Below are positions 1 through 12,621 of a DNA stretch of 64,000 nt, piece after piece. The stretch's first letter is position 1. Each line of letters begins with the position of its first letter. The translations under genes were made by a program, and so were the position numbers. Under the pieces are notes generated by a model. The model searched no databases and was not told the origin of the DNA. It saw only the letters and a program-made list of their open reading frames with translations. The stretch is from Coix lacryma-jobi var. lacryma-jobi. Taxonomy: Eukaryota > Streptophyta > Magnoliopsida > Poales > Poaceae. The stretch is taken from positions 117,933,964 through 117,997,963 of the forward strand of contig CM019827.1 in assembly GCA_009763385.1 (NCBI GenBank), in the 5' to 3' direction.

Positions 1-2686
1 AGGGCGGTGATCGCGGCACTCCGCAGCTCTTCAACGTCTCCTCCTGGGATTTTCTCTTCCGGCGTCTCCTCTGGTACTGCTCCTCGGGTGACAGATCCTG
101 AACTTCCACTACCGATCCTGCATGATGCATAACATGAATAATAACGCGAATGCATGCGGGATGCATGGGGATGCAACATGGAACAAGGCATTCCAGGAGA
201 TAAGCACATGTCATCTACTGCTACTCAACTGCTTAACCTCCCATATTCAACTTGTTAAGCTATGTTGTCACCACATCAAAGTATACTTAATGAGTTTATT
301 ACCCTCTAATTACTTGCTGAAATAAATCTAATTAAACTAGCCTATAACAGCAACCCATCCTAGATAGCTTCAGAAAAATCTACAGAAATTACTGGAAGTT
401 AACAATATGTAATCTAGTCCCTGGTCCAAATTTCATCCCATTTGGAGTTAAACTCCATGCTCTATGAAAAAGACAAATTCTATCATGGAAAGGTGCTTTG
501 AACTACACACCCTAGCAAAAAGTGTCAAACAACAGATTTCTCTTTTTCTACTGAACTTCCTAGCACAAGAGCAGTGTGCATAAATTCTCAGGTTCATATT
601 CCTCATATTCTAATTACTACAAAATAAACAAGGAAACAACATTTAACAATTTTAAAAGCTACTGCTAAAATACTTCACAGAACAACCTTATATTATATTT
701 TTCCCTGAAACTATATATCCATACAAACCTAACAAAACTGGAATCACATTTTTCTGACTTATACATAATTAGTTATGCATTTTCCAAGTTATCAGCACTT
801 TTCTAATTTAAATAAATCTACACATAAAAATATCACCAAAAATGCATTTAACATTTTTCACAGTTAGATCTAATCATGCTGAACACAACAAAATTTGTTT
901 CACAGGATTTGGACTTAAATGAGCCTTATAGGACTTTTGAAGCCTTCACATAATTCTGAAAAAAACAAACTAAAAGAAACTCAATCCTAAACGTTACGGA
1001 CTCCCAACTTGACTCAGCCGAGGCTCGAGGCAAATGCTCGGCACACTCGACTGGACTCGGCCGAGGCTCAAGACAAGGCTCGGCACAACCGACTGACTCA
1101 GCCGAGGCCTACTATACCCAGATTTTCCCTTTTTCTCTCTCACACTCTCTCTTTGACTCGGTCGGCGAGGCTCACTGGTCAGACGACCAAGCTACTAGGC
1201 GAGGCTAGGCTCGGCGGTCAACGGCGGAGTTTGGCGCCGTTGTCGTTGACTGGCCCTAGCTCGTCGGCGGCGAGGCTTCCGGTGATGCTGAGACCATCAC
1301 TGGATGCGGGTTTGCGAGGCGAACACGACTAACTGACTCGCTGAGCCAAAGGGATACCGGAGCAAGCTCGACGGCAGCCAAGGCAGAGCGGCGGCTCTGC
1401 GACTCGGCGGCGAAGCTCTTCCGGCGAGCTTGAGGCTCGGCGAGACTAATACTAGCCCAAGCAAGTCCTAAGCGACATATTGGAGCAACTTTCGGGCCTC
1501 GGCATCCCCGGCATTGCCCGGAGCGATGCACGGCGGCGGTCCATGGCGGACATGGCGGCGACACGGCTCGGTTTCGGCTGAAACATGGCGAAGAGAGGTC
1601 TCCATCGAAACCTAGGCAACTACAGCGGTAGAGAAGAGTAGAACATGGCTCGGTTTGGGATAGCTTGGCCGGAGATGAGCAGTTCACGTGAAGGTCATGG
1701 TGGCAGCCATGGCGAGAACCCGAGGATAGCACTCGACGTTCTGCCAGCTAGAGAGGGAAAGAGGGGAAACCAACCCTGGCAGGTGAAATAGGAGGTCAAG
1801 ACGGAGAGGATGGCGGGAGGAATCGGGCGGCGGTGCGGTGAGTAGCGAGTAATCGCTCGCCGGAGATCGGCGGGCGGCGGCGGCGTGGAGCTCTGGTGAA
1901 GATGGGGTGGAGTGGAGCGAGGGAGAGAGTGAGCAATGAAATGCTCTTCTGGTTGCGAGCACGGGGCGGAGCGAAGGCAAAAGGAAACGAAGTGCTGGGT
2001 GCATTGCACCTGGCCAGTTCCCGTCGGGGAGGAGCTCCCGACCGGTCGCGGCGGCGTCAGGCATCGTGCGCCACGCGGCGAACAAGCACCGAGCGCCAGG
2101 GCGACGTGGCGAGTTCGGGCGCAAACCACGGGCGGCGATGACGGTGGTTTGGCCGGCCGGCGAGGCAGTCTCGCGGCGGCGGGTGGTTCTATCGGCGCGG
2201 AGGGAGCGGCGTCCGCGGGGGAGAAAAAGGAGAGGCTGACAGGCCGGGCCCACTAGGGTTTAAACTAATGAAGTTTGGTTAAAAACTATGATGCTCCACA
2301 ACTCCTAAACTAAGCCGAATTAGGAAAAGGTCCTAAAAGCAAAGTTGCTTAGAATTTTGTAAGGAACAAATCATCTTTAAGGCTCAAGTCCAAATTCTGC
2401 TTAAAAAAGAAATTTACTTCTAATCCATTTTTCTAATGCAAGAAATCCCATTTTAACAACTTTTTCTGAGAAAGTGCTTTAAACAAAGTTTTCTTTCTTT
2501 CATCAAGATCTACAACTTTGTTTTAAGGCACTAAGCTAGAAACAGAAAGCAAAATAAGGTTACACTAGAGACTATGCAAGGACTTAAGCACTTATTCAAA
2601 CATATGCATATGAAATGATGAGATGCTATGCTTATGCTATGACAAATTATGCAGTTTAAGGAATGCTTAACACCTAGGGTGTTACA
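1..2686 (-). mobile_element. Giant Tekay-like LTR, copy 1 (partial)
   Basis: This is the right-hand 2.69 kb (minus-strand 5' part) of the 4.25 kb LTR described at 13739-17989, cut by the window edge. It ends ...GGGTGTTACA at 2686 and is followed by AACAG, the candidate 5 bp target-site duplication. Confidence 0.8.
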
Positions 2687-4139
2687 AACAGAGAGGGCGA
2701 TTTTGGTCGCCCCTCTCCCAAATCCCTCCAAATCCGATCCAACTCAAAATCCCAAGTTCCCAAACTTGGAGTGGATGATCACGGAGTAGTTAAGAGATTA
2801 TCCCCAAGAAATCATCCGCTCAAAACAACCAAATCACCGGGAAATCAAAAGGGAAGGTGGATGAACGAAAAAGTGCCACGAAAACGAAATCGTCCCGATC
2901 TATTCGATCATGAGGAGTTAGATGAATTCCTTTGGTCGAAATGACCTCCTCAATGATACGAACAAAATGATTCAAACGGATTTCGCAAAGACGCACTAGA
3001 GAGGGAGATCGAGTGACGGGAAAATCGTGAGGAAACGAAGAACGCGAAGAACACGAATCAAAACACGAATCAAGTCATCGATCTGCACTGCCAAGGTGAG
3101 GATACGGCCTCACTTCCTCAAATCAACAGTACACACGAGGCAAGTCTCTCTGCGGATCTCAGCTAGCTACAGCAGGGGATGGGAGAGCAGGAAACCCTAA
3201 GTGCGAAAGAGCAAATGACTGCGATAGATGGGAGGAGGGTGTCTCCCGACTACTTATCCTAATTTTAACCTAAGTCTAATTCCTACTCTACCCCTCTCTA
3301 TTCTAATTACAGAGCGAGCCAGTCAAACCCTAGGGTTATTCTGGACCAACTCGGGTGGTAGGTGTATCCGACGGCCACGCCCGCTCGACTCGAAGCGTTG
3401 CCTCGACGCAACCTCCAGATCGCCGCCACGTGCCGTCCTCGCTCTGCACCCCCGTTTTGTGGCCCAAACCGGGAAACCAGCCTTTCCAGCCAACCCCCGG
3501 TTTTGAGGCCCAAACCGGGAAACCAGCCCATCAGCATCTGAGTTTTGAGGCCAAACTCAGCAAACCCTCAGAGCCCAGGTTTTGAGGCCCAAACCTGGAA
3601 ACCGTCCTCAGCCCGAGTTTTGTGGCCAAACTCGGAAACCCTCAGCCCGAGTTTTGTGGCCAAACTCGGAAACCGTCCACGCCCAGGTTTTGAGGCCCAA
3701 ACCTGGAAACCGTCCAACCGATGGTTTTTCCCTGGCTCTACCACCAAACCGAAGCTGTAGAGGGGATGCACCACCCGTGCACCCCGTCCACCGACACATG
3801 TCCCCAGGTCCTCGACCCGAGCAACACCGTGCCCCGCAAGTCTTCGCTCGTCGCTGTCCCAGGCTGTCAGCCACCACAGCTGATCCTCAGGCACTCTGGT
3901 CCCTCAGTCCAAGCCTCACGTCCGCCCTTCACCGCTCGATCCATCGGCATGGCACGTCCGCCGCACGGCACGCCCATCCTTCATCGCACCCGGTCCGTCA
4001 GCGCGGCACGTCTCAACTTGACCTTCACCTTGCCCTTGATCACTGTATCCGTGCTCGACACCTGCACAACACAAGCCAAAGAACATGCGCATCATACCAG
4101 TTGACAATCACTCATCACTCAGAGACCCGGCATACACCC
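2687..4139 (-). mobile_element. LTR-like remnant carrying the hairpin array (copy 1)
   Basis: The segment between the giant LTR and the CACTA coding remnant. In reverse orientation its array and both array flanks resemble 49090-49470: a GGTAGAGCC...ACCATCGG...GACGGTTTCC stretch on one side and CACGTGGCG...TTGCGTCGAGGC...CGTGGCCGTCGGAT on the other. There the array lies upstream of a TATA box in an LTR, so this is probably part of a related LTR whose other end is missing. Open frames here are shadows. Confidence 0.5.
3450..3706. repeat. Array of seven short hairpins, copy 1
   Basis: Hairpins at 3450-3473, 3496-3519, 3539-3559, 3575-3598, 3613-3635, 3647-3669 and 3683-3706. Each has the form stem-TTT-TGAGGCC(C) or TGTGGCC(C)-AAA-stem', with stems CCGG, TGAG, CCAGG or CCGAG and the matching complement. 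Linkers resemble GAAACC(A/G)(G/T)CC. In copy 1 the first stem has lost one G. Confidence 0.85.
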
Positions 4140-5811
4140 ATGTATCCGCAGTTGGTCGGAGAGCTGGTCGGTGAGGTCGATATGCTGGTCGGTGAGGAGC
4201 TGGTCGGTGAGGTCGATATGCTGGTCGGTGAGGTGGTCTTGGTCGGTGGGGTCATATCAGGAAAGGGTGTCCCACAGCTCGGGGAACAAACGCAGCAATC
4301 AGTGTCGGATCTAGTTGTTGGGAATGAATACGGTATAAACATGGACATCATACAATGAACATATGGAGACGTTGATCCTGAGCAACTGCTCAAATTTTTC
4401 GAGGAAACTGGTTTAAATGTGGAAAACATACTCGGAGAAGCAGGCATCAAAAGTGCTCCAGAAGTTGATAAATGGCAGAGGGCATATGTATATGGTCAAA
4501 GTCTATACAACCCAGCGGCCCTAAGGGATCTTGGTACGCAAATGCACTTGCAAAATCAGTGGTACCTCACGGCGTGTGGCAGAAAAGCTGATGACTATAT
4601 TTGCGTCAGAATTAGAGACCATGATTACTTTCGTGGTGATGACATAATATATGTTCAGTTTAATGAGTTACATCAGCTCTACCACATGGACACTCTCGAC
4701 AAATCTCTCGACAGCTGCTTTTGTCTGTAAGTGATTGTTTCTTTTAATAATCTCACTTTAGCTTATGTATATGTATAAGTAATTATCCTCACACTAGCAA
4801 GCGTTTCTAAACATATGCAGAACATGACAACTAAGGCGTAAAAATGACAAGGAGACAATTGATAAATCAAGAGATGGTATCTCCATCGTATTCAAGCACC
4901 CAGCAGTATTCCATCGGATGCATGGAAAACTCAAACAGAGAGAAATTTGCGGAGGTTCTTCGTAAACCGGACAAAAGATATATGCTATTCCCCTACAACT
5001 TTAGGTGAGTTTTGTTATCATATGCACATTTTATTATAGGTTGACATAAAGATATATGTGTTGACTTATAAATATAAATGCAGTTTTCACTGGATATTAA
5101 TTGTGATCGATCTCCACGAAAGTCGTTTGCTAATCTATGACTCTCTGAGAAAACCACAAGAAGATTACCAAGATATGATAGATATTATCCGAGGGTAAAT
5201 GTGATCTTTAAATATTGATTCCTGCTCTTTAACTCTGCAATAGTTAATTAACGATCCAATTATATATATTGTGCAGGGTTTGAGCTTGGTTTGTTCAGAA
5301 ACACCGTCCGGATCTGAAAGCGCAACTTTCTGATCCTCTATGACTAAATGTAAGTTGTACTACCTCCCCGCCTCTTTACCTTCATTAGCATCACTCAGCA
5401 GGCGCACGCTCAGCCGAGAGTAATCTTTTTATATCTTGTACAGTGGGTTCTACGGCAGTCACCGGGAAACATTTATGTGTGTACTATGTTTGCGATTTCC
5501 TAACGGTGTATGAAAAAAGAACTCATCTACAGAGTCAGCAAGTACGTAACATGTAAATGAATTTATTTCATTTTTTTTGCTTTTACATAAATAAATATTA
5601 TGTATGCTAATTCTTTCTTTTTCTTTTAATCCAAATTGAAGGAGACATGGTTGAAGAACCAGGTGATGGATAAGGTCCGCCTCAAAGCAATTAATCAAGA
5701 GACCATCGGAGGCTTCATTAATGACCATGTCCTTAAGTCTGGCACCGAGTATTGGTTTAACAAAGACGAACCAATAAAGCCAAACCAGACGAACACTTGT
5801 ATGACCTCTAA
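4140..5811 (+). pseudogene. Decayed CACTA-associated Ulp1-protease gene, copy 1
   Basis: Same spliced gene remnant as 19439-21103. Copy 1 keeps the frame FFEETGLNVENILGE near 4397-4440 that copies 2 and 3 lose through a one-T deletion. It has its own damage: the exon near 4855-4890 is replaced by unrelated sequence so that GFIDP is gone, and a deletion near 5470 shifts the frame before the catalytic cysteine. Confidence 0.65.
4151..4250 (+). repeat. In-frame minisatellite LVGEVDM (copy 1)
   Basis: GCTGGTCGGTGAGG units with GTCGATAT spacers repeat in tandem, encoding LVGE-VDM-LVGE-E. All repeats keep a multiple of three. The counterparts are at about 19450-19550 and 34761-34861. Confidence 0.75.
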
Positions 5812-6338
5812 GTCAGGAACATATTTGTGTTGTAAATATCAAGTTAAGGATGCATGATGGATAATGTTGTATATTTTATGTACATATGTATAGCTAGCTC
5901 GATCTATAATATATATATATAGTTTCATATTTCATTTGTGTGTAATTGTAAATTTTATGTGTTTATATATATATTATTAGCAGCGAAGAATACGTATTTG
6001 AAACCCTAATGGAATATATTAGCAGCGAAGAATACGTATTAGAAACCCTAATGTAATTGTAAAACCGAAAACAATAACCAATTGAAACGAAAAGAAAAAG
6101 AAAAAAGAGGCGGGCCTCTTTAGCCCGGTTGGTAATACCAACCGGGACTAAAGAAGCCAGCAACCGTGGCTCGGCTGGAGACCTCTTCAGTCCCGGTTGG
6201 TATTACCACCGGCCCTTTAGCCCGGGCGAGGGAACCGGGCTAAAGGTCGGGCTTTAGTCCCGATTCCTTAGCCCCGGCTCCATGCCCAGGGCTAAAGGCC
6301 CAAATAGCCCGGGGCTAAAGGCCCGTTCTCCGGTAGTG
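5812..6338 (+). mobile_element. CACTA 3' terminal region (copy 1)
   Basis: An AT-rich stretch with a ~37 bp direct repeat (TTAGCAGCGAAGAATACGTA near 5979 and 6019) is followed by GC-rich subterminal inverted motifs and ends TTCTCCGGTAGTG, the complement of CACTACCGGAGAA. The following ATT is the candidate 3 bp target duplication. The opposite CACTA end was not found. Confidence 0.7.
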
Positions 6339-8068
6339 ATTGCTTTCTAAGAGCAAGGTTCATACTAAGATTTAGCTATGAACAAGTCTGAATTTGTTCT
6401 CGATTTAGCTAAAAGAATTCCGATATACATTATGTAAGCTCTTAAGTATCGCTGGCTGCATTGTTAAGTCTTGAGTTGTGAAACCGAGCAAGAATGATAA
6501 TTTAATTACTCATTTACTAGCTACATGCATGGTATCTAAGTTTGTGTTGTACTATGTCTATCATTCCATGAAATTTTGATAAAAAGCAGCTAAATCGAGT
6601 TGCAGTGTGCAGACGTACAGTGCAGGCTATAGCGGTGGTGCACTGGCCTTCATTTGCTCACGTCCATCATCGAGCAGAGCCTGGGCAGGCGCCCAGGATC
6701 GCCGGGCACAGCCTCCGCCCATGACTTTAAGGCACATCTTCCCCATCAATCTCAAGTGCTATGTTACTTTCATCAATCACCATCTCGTGGTGGCAAAGCC
6801 AAGCTCAAGAAGATGGGAACTGCTCCGGTACTCTCTTTCTAGAAAAATTGCACACATCTCAAAGCAGTCAATTTAGATAATTATTTTTGCATCTGGGTGT
6901 CGGCGGGGCGGTCAATCTCGAGCAGCGGGTAGCGGCGGCCCTGGACCAAGCTAACGGCGGCACCTATTCCTCGATCCTATGTGCTGGCAGCCGGCAAGGA
7001 GGTTCGGTGGCCATCGCTGCGGAGGAAGAAGAAACCCTCGTGAGCCACCGGGCCACTCACTTGAGGAGGCACCCACCCGCGCCCTGCCGCGCCATCAGCC
7101 GGAGCAGGCACCTGTCTGAGCCCCCATCGCGCCAACGAGCCCGGCGCCCCTGTGAGCCAGGAGGCCCCAGTTCCAGCAGCACGAGCAGTGAATATTTGGA
7201 CAACACTGAAGGAGTAGACATCTATCTCATTTCATTGGATGCAGTTAATGTACATGGTTGCATTCAAAGCTATAACTAGCCGCTAGCTTGTTTCTCTCTT
7301 ATCAAATGTCTAGTTTTAGGCGTGAATTTATACGCATTTGGTCTTTGTACAAAATACTTACGCGTCCATAAAACTAAGAAGGAGGAAGTATAAGAGAAGG
7401 CTAATGCAGTCATTTTATTTTTTGCCACCATAAGAGTATCCTAAACCAACTATTATTTTTTGGCAAAACAGGAAAAAATACCTCTCCAACGGTTTGGTAA
7501 AAGGGGTTGACACAAATTGGCAGCTTGCCATTCACCCGGTCCGCGCGCGTACTCCCATAGCTATCCTGTGGCGCGCGGCGTCTTCGTCCTTCCCGCACAT
7601 GTGCGGAGGCTCTGTTCCTTCCCGCGCCAATTTTTGTTGGGCCTTTATCTGCATCGCGCCAACGAATCTTCGATTCACTTCATCGCGCGCGAGGCAGACT
7701 ATCTCTGGCACGCCGCTAGTGTTGGTCCGAGCGCGTCACTCCCTCACCTGTCGGTGCCTGCAGGTCCATCCTTCAGGTACGCCCCTTCCCTTATATTTCC
7801 GTCTATCTCCAAGCCTTGCTCCCTCCATGCGTGTGCTAGAATGCTAGGACTAGGCGGTGTAGGTAGATTGGGGTAGGTTGTAGGCGTGCTTTGGAGGCGC
7901 CCTTGATCTCAAGGTTGACAGGGGCACAGTGTGGTGTTGTGCTCAGGCCAGTGCTGGTGTGACCAGATCTCATGGGTGCGAGCAGATCCCATGAATGGTT
8001 CTGAGTTTATTTTTATGGTGTATCTGATCCTTTTGCCTGCGTGTGCTATAGATGCTTGTTTTCCTAAA
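6339..8068. other. CACTA-to-foldback interval (copy 1)
   Basis: No protein was recognised. Short frames at 6607-6876 and 6887-7279 change between copies through indels. A GC-rich exon-like island lies at 7530-7776. Confidence 0.5.
7530..7776 (+). promoter_or_regulatory. GC-rich exon-like island with splice donor (copy 1)
   Basis: GC-rich DNA with several GCGCGC runs ends CTTCAG|GTACGC, a good plant donor, in otherwise AT-rich DNA. It could be an untranslated first exon and promoter. Here it is followed by another repeat unit, not by the FKBP gene. Confidence 0.3.
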
Positions 8069-9128
8069 GGAAAAAGTCTACATAACCCCCTCACCTATTG
8101 TACGAGTCTACTTTGCCCCCAACCTTTCAAATGGTCTAAATAACCCCCTCACCTTTCCAAAACCGGACAAATAACCCCCTATGCGGTTTTAGGCCGTGGT
8201 ATTGCTACAGTAACGGGTCAGGTTTGCTACAGTAGCATGTGGGTTTATCTTTTTCTTATTTATTTATTTCAGTTGAATCTTTAAAAAATCATAGTAAATC
8301 ACAGAAAAATCATAAATAGAAAATCTAATTTTGTTAGACTCCGCATAAGTAGATCTATACAATGAACATATAATATAATATGTTTTTATACAATTTTTTT
8401 GCTATGAATGTTTAATCTTTTTCTTATTTATTTATTTTGGTTGAATCTTTAAAAAATCATAGTAAATCACATAAAAATCATAAAATGAAAAATCCAATTT
8501 ATTGGACTCTACATGAGTAGATCTACATAGTGCACATATAATATGGTATGCTTTCGTCCAACAAAATAATTATAGAAGTTGCAGCTATGAATTATTTTAG
8601 TTAATTATAGAAAAGCATAGATCTAAAGGTACATGAAAAACTTTGCATAAATCATCATATTATATGCTCACTGTGTAAATCTACTCATGTGGAGCCCAAT
8701 AAAATTGGATTTCCATTTTATGATTTTTCTACGATTTACTATGATTTTTCAAATTTTCAACCGAAATAAATAAATAAGAAAACAAATAAAACCTTCATAG
8801 CAAAAACTTTCTACTGAAAACACTATATTATATGTTTATTGTGTAGATCTACTCATGTGAAGTCTAATAAAATTAGATTTTTATTTTATGATTTTTGTGA
8901 TTTACTAAGATTTTTCAAAGATTCAGCCAAAATAAATAAAAAGAAAAAAGATAAACCCACCCGGTACTGTAGCAAACCCGACCCGTTACTGTAGCAAAAC
9001 CACTGTCCAAAACGCCTGAGGGGTTATTTGACGATTTGGATAGGCGAGGGGGCTATATTAGACCGTTTGAAAGGTGGGGGGTGAAGTAGACCGAGTACAA
9101 TAGGTGAGGGGGTTATTAGACTTTTTCC
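8069..9128. mobile_element. Mutator-like foldback element, 1.06 kb (copy 1)
   Basis: The ends are inverted copies beginning GGAAAAAGTCTAMATAACCC, flanked by the direct repeat TTTTCCTAAA at 8059-8068 and 9129-9138. The similarity of the arms continues for over 300 bp, including GCTACAGTA and AATAAATAAATAAG motifs. There is no coding capacity. Confidence 0.8.
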
Positions 9129-10057
9129 TTTTCCTAAAAAGCAAACTACGGCGTGAAGGGAGGACGAGAGGCTACGATGACGTGCTGGCGATGATGTCAT
9201 CAAGCAAAGAAGACATCGCGACCTAGCTCAAGCTAGCGCGGCGGAGTCCTACGGCGCGAGAGGGAAGGATCGTTTGAAGCGGCCGTGGTGGCCCTGCTTT
9301 TTTATTATGTCAAGTCCAATTACCAAACTATTGGAGATTACGTGATTTTTACTTCCTATATATTTTTACGAGTTGCTAAAACACTAGATTTGCCAAGTTG
9401 TTTTTCCCAAACTATTGGAGATGGTAAAAAAGAGTTGTCAAATATTGTGATTTGACAAGTGACTAAAGCATATGGCAAGTGAAAAAAGTTTTCTTCTTCA
9501 ATAATTTGCTATTTGGGCTTAGCAAAATTAGAAAATGTAGGCCCACTATTCTACAGATGCAATCGTCTGGCCGCATGTTGCATGAGAACCGTACGCCAGG
9601 AGCACTGAATGAGGAGGACGGGCGCGCGATGGCAAGTCGCATACCACGCGCAAATTTGCGCGTGAGGAGGCCACGGATAAGAAGTTCGTATAATTTGGCA
9701 ACTCAATTGGCAAACTGTTGGAGCTCAAATCTTCTTGTTTTGCAAAAAAAAAATATAGGATAACAAGTGCATTTACCAAACTATTGGAGATGCTAGCATC
9801 TCCAGCAGTTTGGAAATCAACTTGCTATCCTTAATATTTTGGCAAAACCACAAAAATCTTCCTCCAGCAGTTCGTCAAAACACATTGCTGTCTTTGGCAA
9901 CTTGTCATCCAGGGGTGTTCGGCGCCTATATTTACATGCACGTATCGGGACGTATATTTACTCGCGCGTATCACGTTTCGTTTTTCCCTCCAACTCACGA
10001 TTTTTTTCCTCCGCCGTATCTTCTCCCTGCATGGCGTTAGTCTTCCAGTCAGTACTA
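9129..10057. other. MITE-rich non-coding interval (copy 1)
   Basis: CCAAACTATTGGAGAT occurs near 9326, 9408 and 9777. At 9777-9812 it meets its own reverse form (GCATCTCCAGCAGTTTGG), a head-to-head joint of MITE ends. Frames here are not conserved proteins. Confidence 0.5.
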
Positions 10058-10147
10058 CTCCCTCTGTCTCTTTTAATTATCATCCGAAAAACGTGTCAGT
10101 TAGAGAAACACGGATTTCTAGAGACAATTATTTAGGGACGGAGGGAG
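10058..10147. mobile_element. Stowaway-type MITE, 90 bp (copy 1)
   Basis: CTCCCTCTGTCTC...GACGGAGGGAG with TA on both sides. The CTCCCTCCGT terminus and TA target are diagnostic of grass Stowaway (Tc1/mariner) MITEs. Confidence 0.85.
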
Positions 10148-10784
10148 TACTACCTTAGTAATGATGGATTAGTGATGTCGGACGCCACCAAAAACAGCCA
10201 CTGAGCCTAGTGATGTCATTGATGGAAGTGACAATGGTTTGTGACGAAAAACCAGTTTTTTTTGTCGCCTGATTTGCTTCTACCAATGATGGGCGGCTTC
10301 TCGGCGGCGATGAAACTCGCGACGATGGATATGGACTACGTAGACTCCAAAGATTCGTCTCGATATGTACATACTAAAAGTATAATTAGTTATTTTTTTA
10401 TCTACATTTAATACTCCATGCATACGTCCGAACATTGATGTGATGGAAAATTTGGGAAGGGGAAAATGGGAGAACTAAACAAGGCCTAAGTTGGAATAAC
10501 AAACCATTGAAGAAGATTCTTTTTTCTACTTGCTATATAATTTAGCAACTTGCCAAATCATAAGATATACTAAGTAAATTTTACCAAACTGCTAGAGTTG
10601 CTAAAAATCTTCAAATGGTCTAATAAAACAGCTCCAGCTCTCTTGGCAGAGTCGTAACAGAATGAGATCCAAGGATAGAGCTGTGCAAAACGGATCAGTG
10701 GGTAACCGACTAACCATAGCACTTGTTTCTTCTAGTTTCTTGCGGCACTTCGCCTCCGTAAATCACGAGTGCACTACCGGAGTA
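10148..10784. other. Non-coding interval between the two MITEs (copy 1)
   Basis: AT-rich sequence with no recognised feature; counterparts at 25462-26093 and 40794-41426. Confidence 0.5.
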
Positions 10785-11060
10785 CTCCCTCCATATTGAA
10801 AAACTTGGACGTTTTGGACAAGGTTTGAGTCAAACATTAGGAATATAAATCATAAATAACTTTTAAATTATTGAGTTCAGAGATGTAAAAATTATATAAA
10901 TAAATTTGTCTTGAAAAGTACTTTCATAAAATATACATACCACTTTTCAATAAATATTTTAAAGAAACAAGTGGTCAAAGTAAGAAACCTGACGTTAATT
11001 CAGAAGCGAAGATCGACGTCAATAAATATTTGAAAAACCCGACGTTTCAATATATAGGAG
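10785..11060. mobile_element. Second, longer Stowaway-like MITE (copy 1)
   Basis: CTCCCTCCATATTGAAA... to ...TTTCAATATATAGGAG between TA dinucleotides, about 276 bp with imperfect inverted ends and an AT-rich centre. Confidence 0.65.
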
Positions 11061-12621
11061 TACTCTCTCTCATACACGTAGAAGAGAAGACCCAGAAGCG
11101 TATCTTTGTTTCACTGGTCACAGTGCGAATGTGCCATAGGTACACGATTAATTCAGTCGAGCTAGCTCGTGTAGAATTGGGAGTATGATTTCCCCCGGCC
11201 TTCGGGTGTTTGTTTATTGTTGTAATCGTGGCTGTGCTTATAGCGAATAAACTACATGAAAGTTAAGAGGTTCTGCCGCTACAAATTACTATATATGCTT
11301 ATGCTGATATCAACCAAGATTCCTGATCTTTGTTTAACAATTGGTTCATAAAGTTGCATCTTTTCTTGTTCTGGCTCCCAGGTGTACCAGGCTCCTAGAG
11401 TCCTAGTCACTGCCTCCAAGGATTACTTTACATTAGTAGGCTACCTCAAAGTATTTTATTGCAATTGATGTTATTTGATAGTGAAGAGGACATAGCCAAT
11501 CTTTGCGTACAGTTGTGATCATCACCTAAAAGTAGTTTGCCTTGGACACTGTAAAAATATGGAGTGCATCATCACTGCAGTCAAACTGCGCCCCTTATTT
11601 CCTACATACATTCTGATGTCCTCTGTTTTCAAGGCACTGATTGCACCACTTTAGTATAACAAGTGCACCATAGAACACTCTGCATAGAAATAGGAAATAT
11701 GATTGCAAGTAATTTCAGGTTTCACTTTCAGCATACTGTTCTAGAATCCAAAACAACGATGTCTATTGGGAAAGAAACTAAGAGGAGAATTGAGACTAAA
11801 GTATACTAATATAAACTCATTGTTTGAAGCCACCAAACTCTCGATTTTTTTTTTGGAATTTGTGATATCAAAACTGAAATTTTGTAATAGAAAGTAGTTA
11901 TCACCCTTTTGTCTTGGCAACTGCTATTTGTTCCAGAATTTTTTCTGACCATCTTAAAACTCTTACCGTTCCAGTCTGCATTTGCTCTGAAATTTTTTTA
12001 TATGCTGAAATATGCATTTTACATTTGTGTCAAAATACCCCTCCAATTCCAAAAGAATGCTGTCCAGGCTGCATCTGTCTGACTTCTAAACTTCGGGTGC
12101 TAATATATCTTTGATTACCACTAGTGAAATCACATGTTGCCAAAATAACACTAGTCTATGTCAATGACAAATGAGGTTGGGTCTCACATGTCATTCACAG
12201 GCACAATGATACAATTTTCAAGTCATAAAATGGGTTGAACACATGAAAGATATTTGTAGATTTTGTTTAAAAAATGGTTTAAACTCTATTGAAATTTTGA
12301 GACAGGATAGCTGATGGATTATTGTCAATGTTTAAAGCAGCATTCTTCTGCTGGATGGATCCCCACCTATCGCATTTCATGCTTGCTGCAGTGTGCTTGC
12401 CACATAAATATGATAGGGCTTAAATATCATTTTTATATGTGCTGGATGAAATCTTTAGCACTGACCTGTCAGATGAACTGATCTTTCACAACCAAGTTAG
12501 TCATGTCTTTCAGATAATATATATTTAATGCGACTTGTTTGCATTAGAATGATCATGTATTTTATATACACATGAGAGTGAAAGGATGGATGCTTGTGAT
12601 AAGGATTGCGACTTGTTTCTA
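11061..12621. other. AT-rich non-coding end of unit (copy 1)
   Basis: No gene was recognised. Near the end a ~60 bp stretch (GGATGCTTGTGATAAGGATT, then GATGCTTGTGATAAGAAATG, near 12587 and 12675) is partly duplicated. Confidence 0.5.

Noticed and set aside
1684..2253. Long minus-strand ORFs in the GC-rich LTR middle (also 16983-17432 and 32299-32746)
   Set aside because: Several overlapping frames on both strands, broken by one-base indels between copies, low complexity: shadows of GC-rich LTR DNA.
3450..3706. Regularly spaced short palindromic repeats resembling a CRISPR array
   Set aside because: The repeats vary in sequence, linkers are short and similar to each other, there are no cas genes, and the context is plant LTR DNA.
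3582..4358. 258-codon plus-strand ORF
   Set aside because: Runs through the hairpin array and LTR-like DNA into the Ulp1 remnant, changes length in other copies, and resembles no protein family.
10772..10782. CACTACCGGAG as the missing left CACTA terminus
   Set aside because: It lies downstream of the right terminus and beside a Stowaway MITE, and no subterminal repeats follow.
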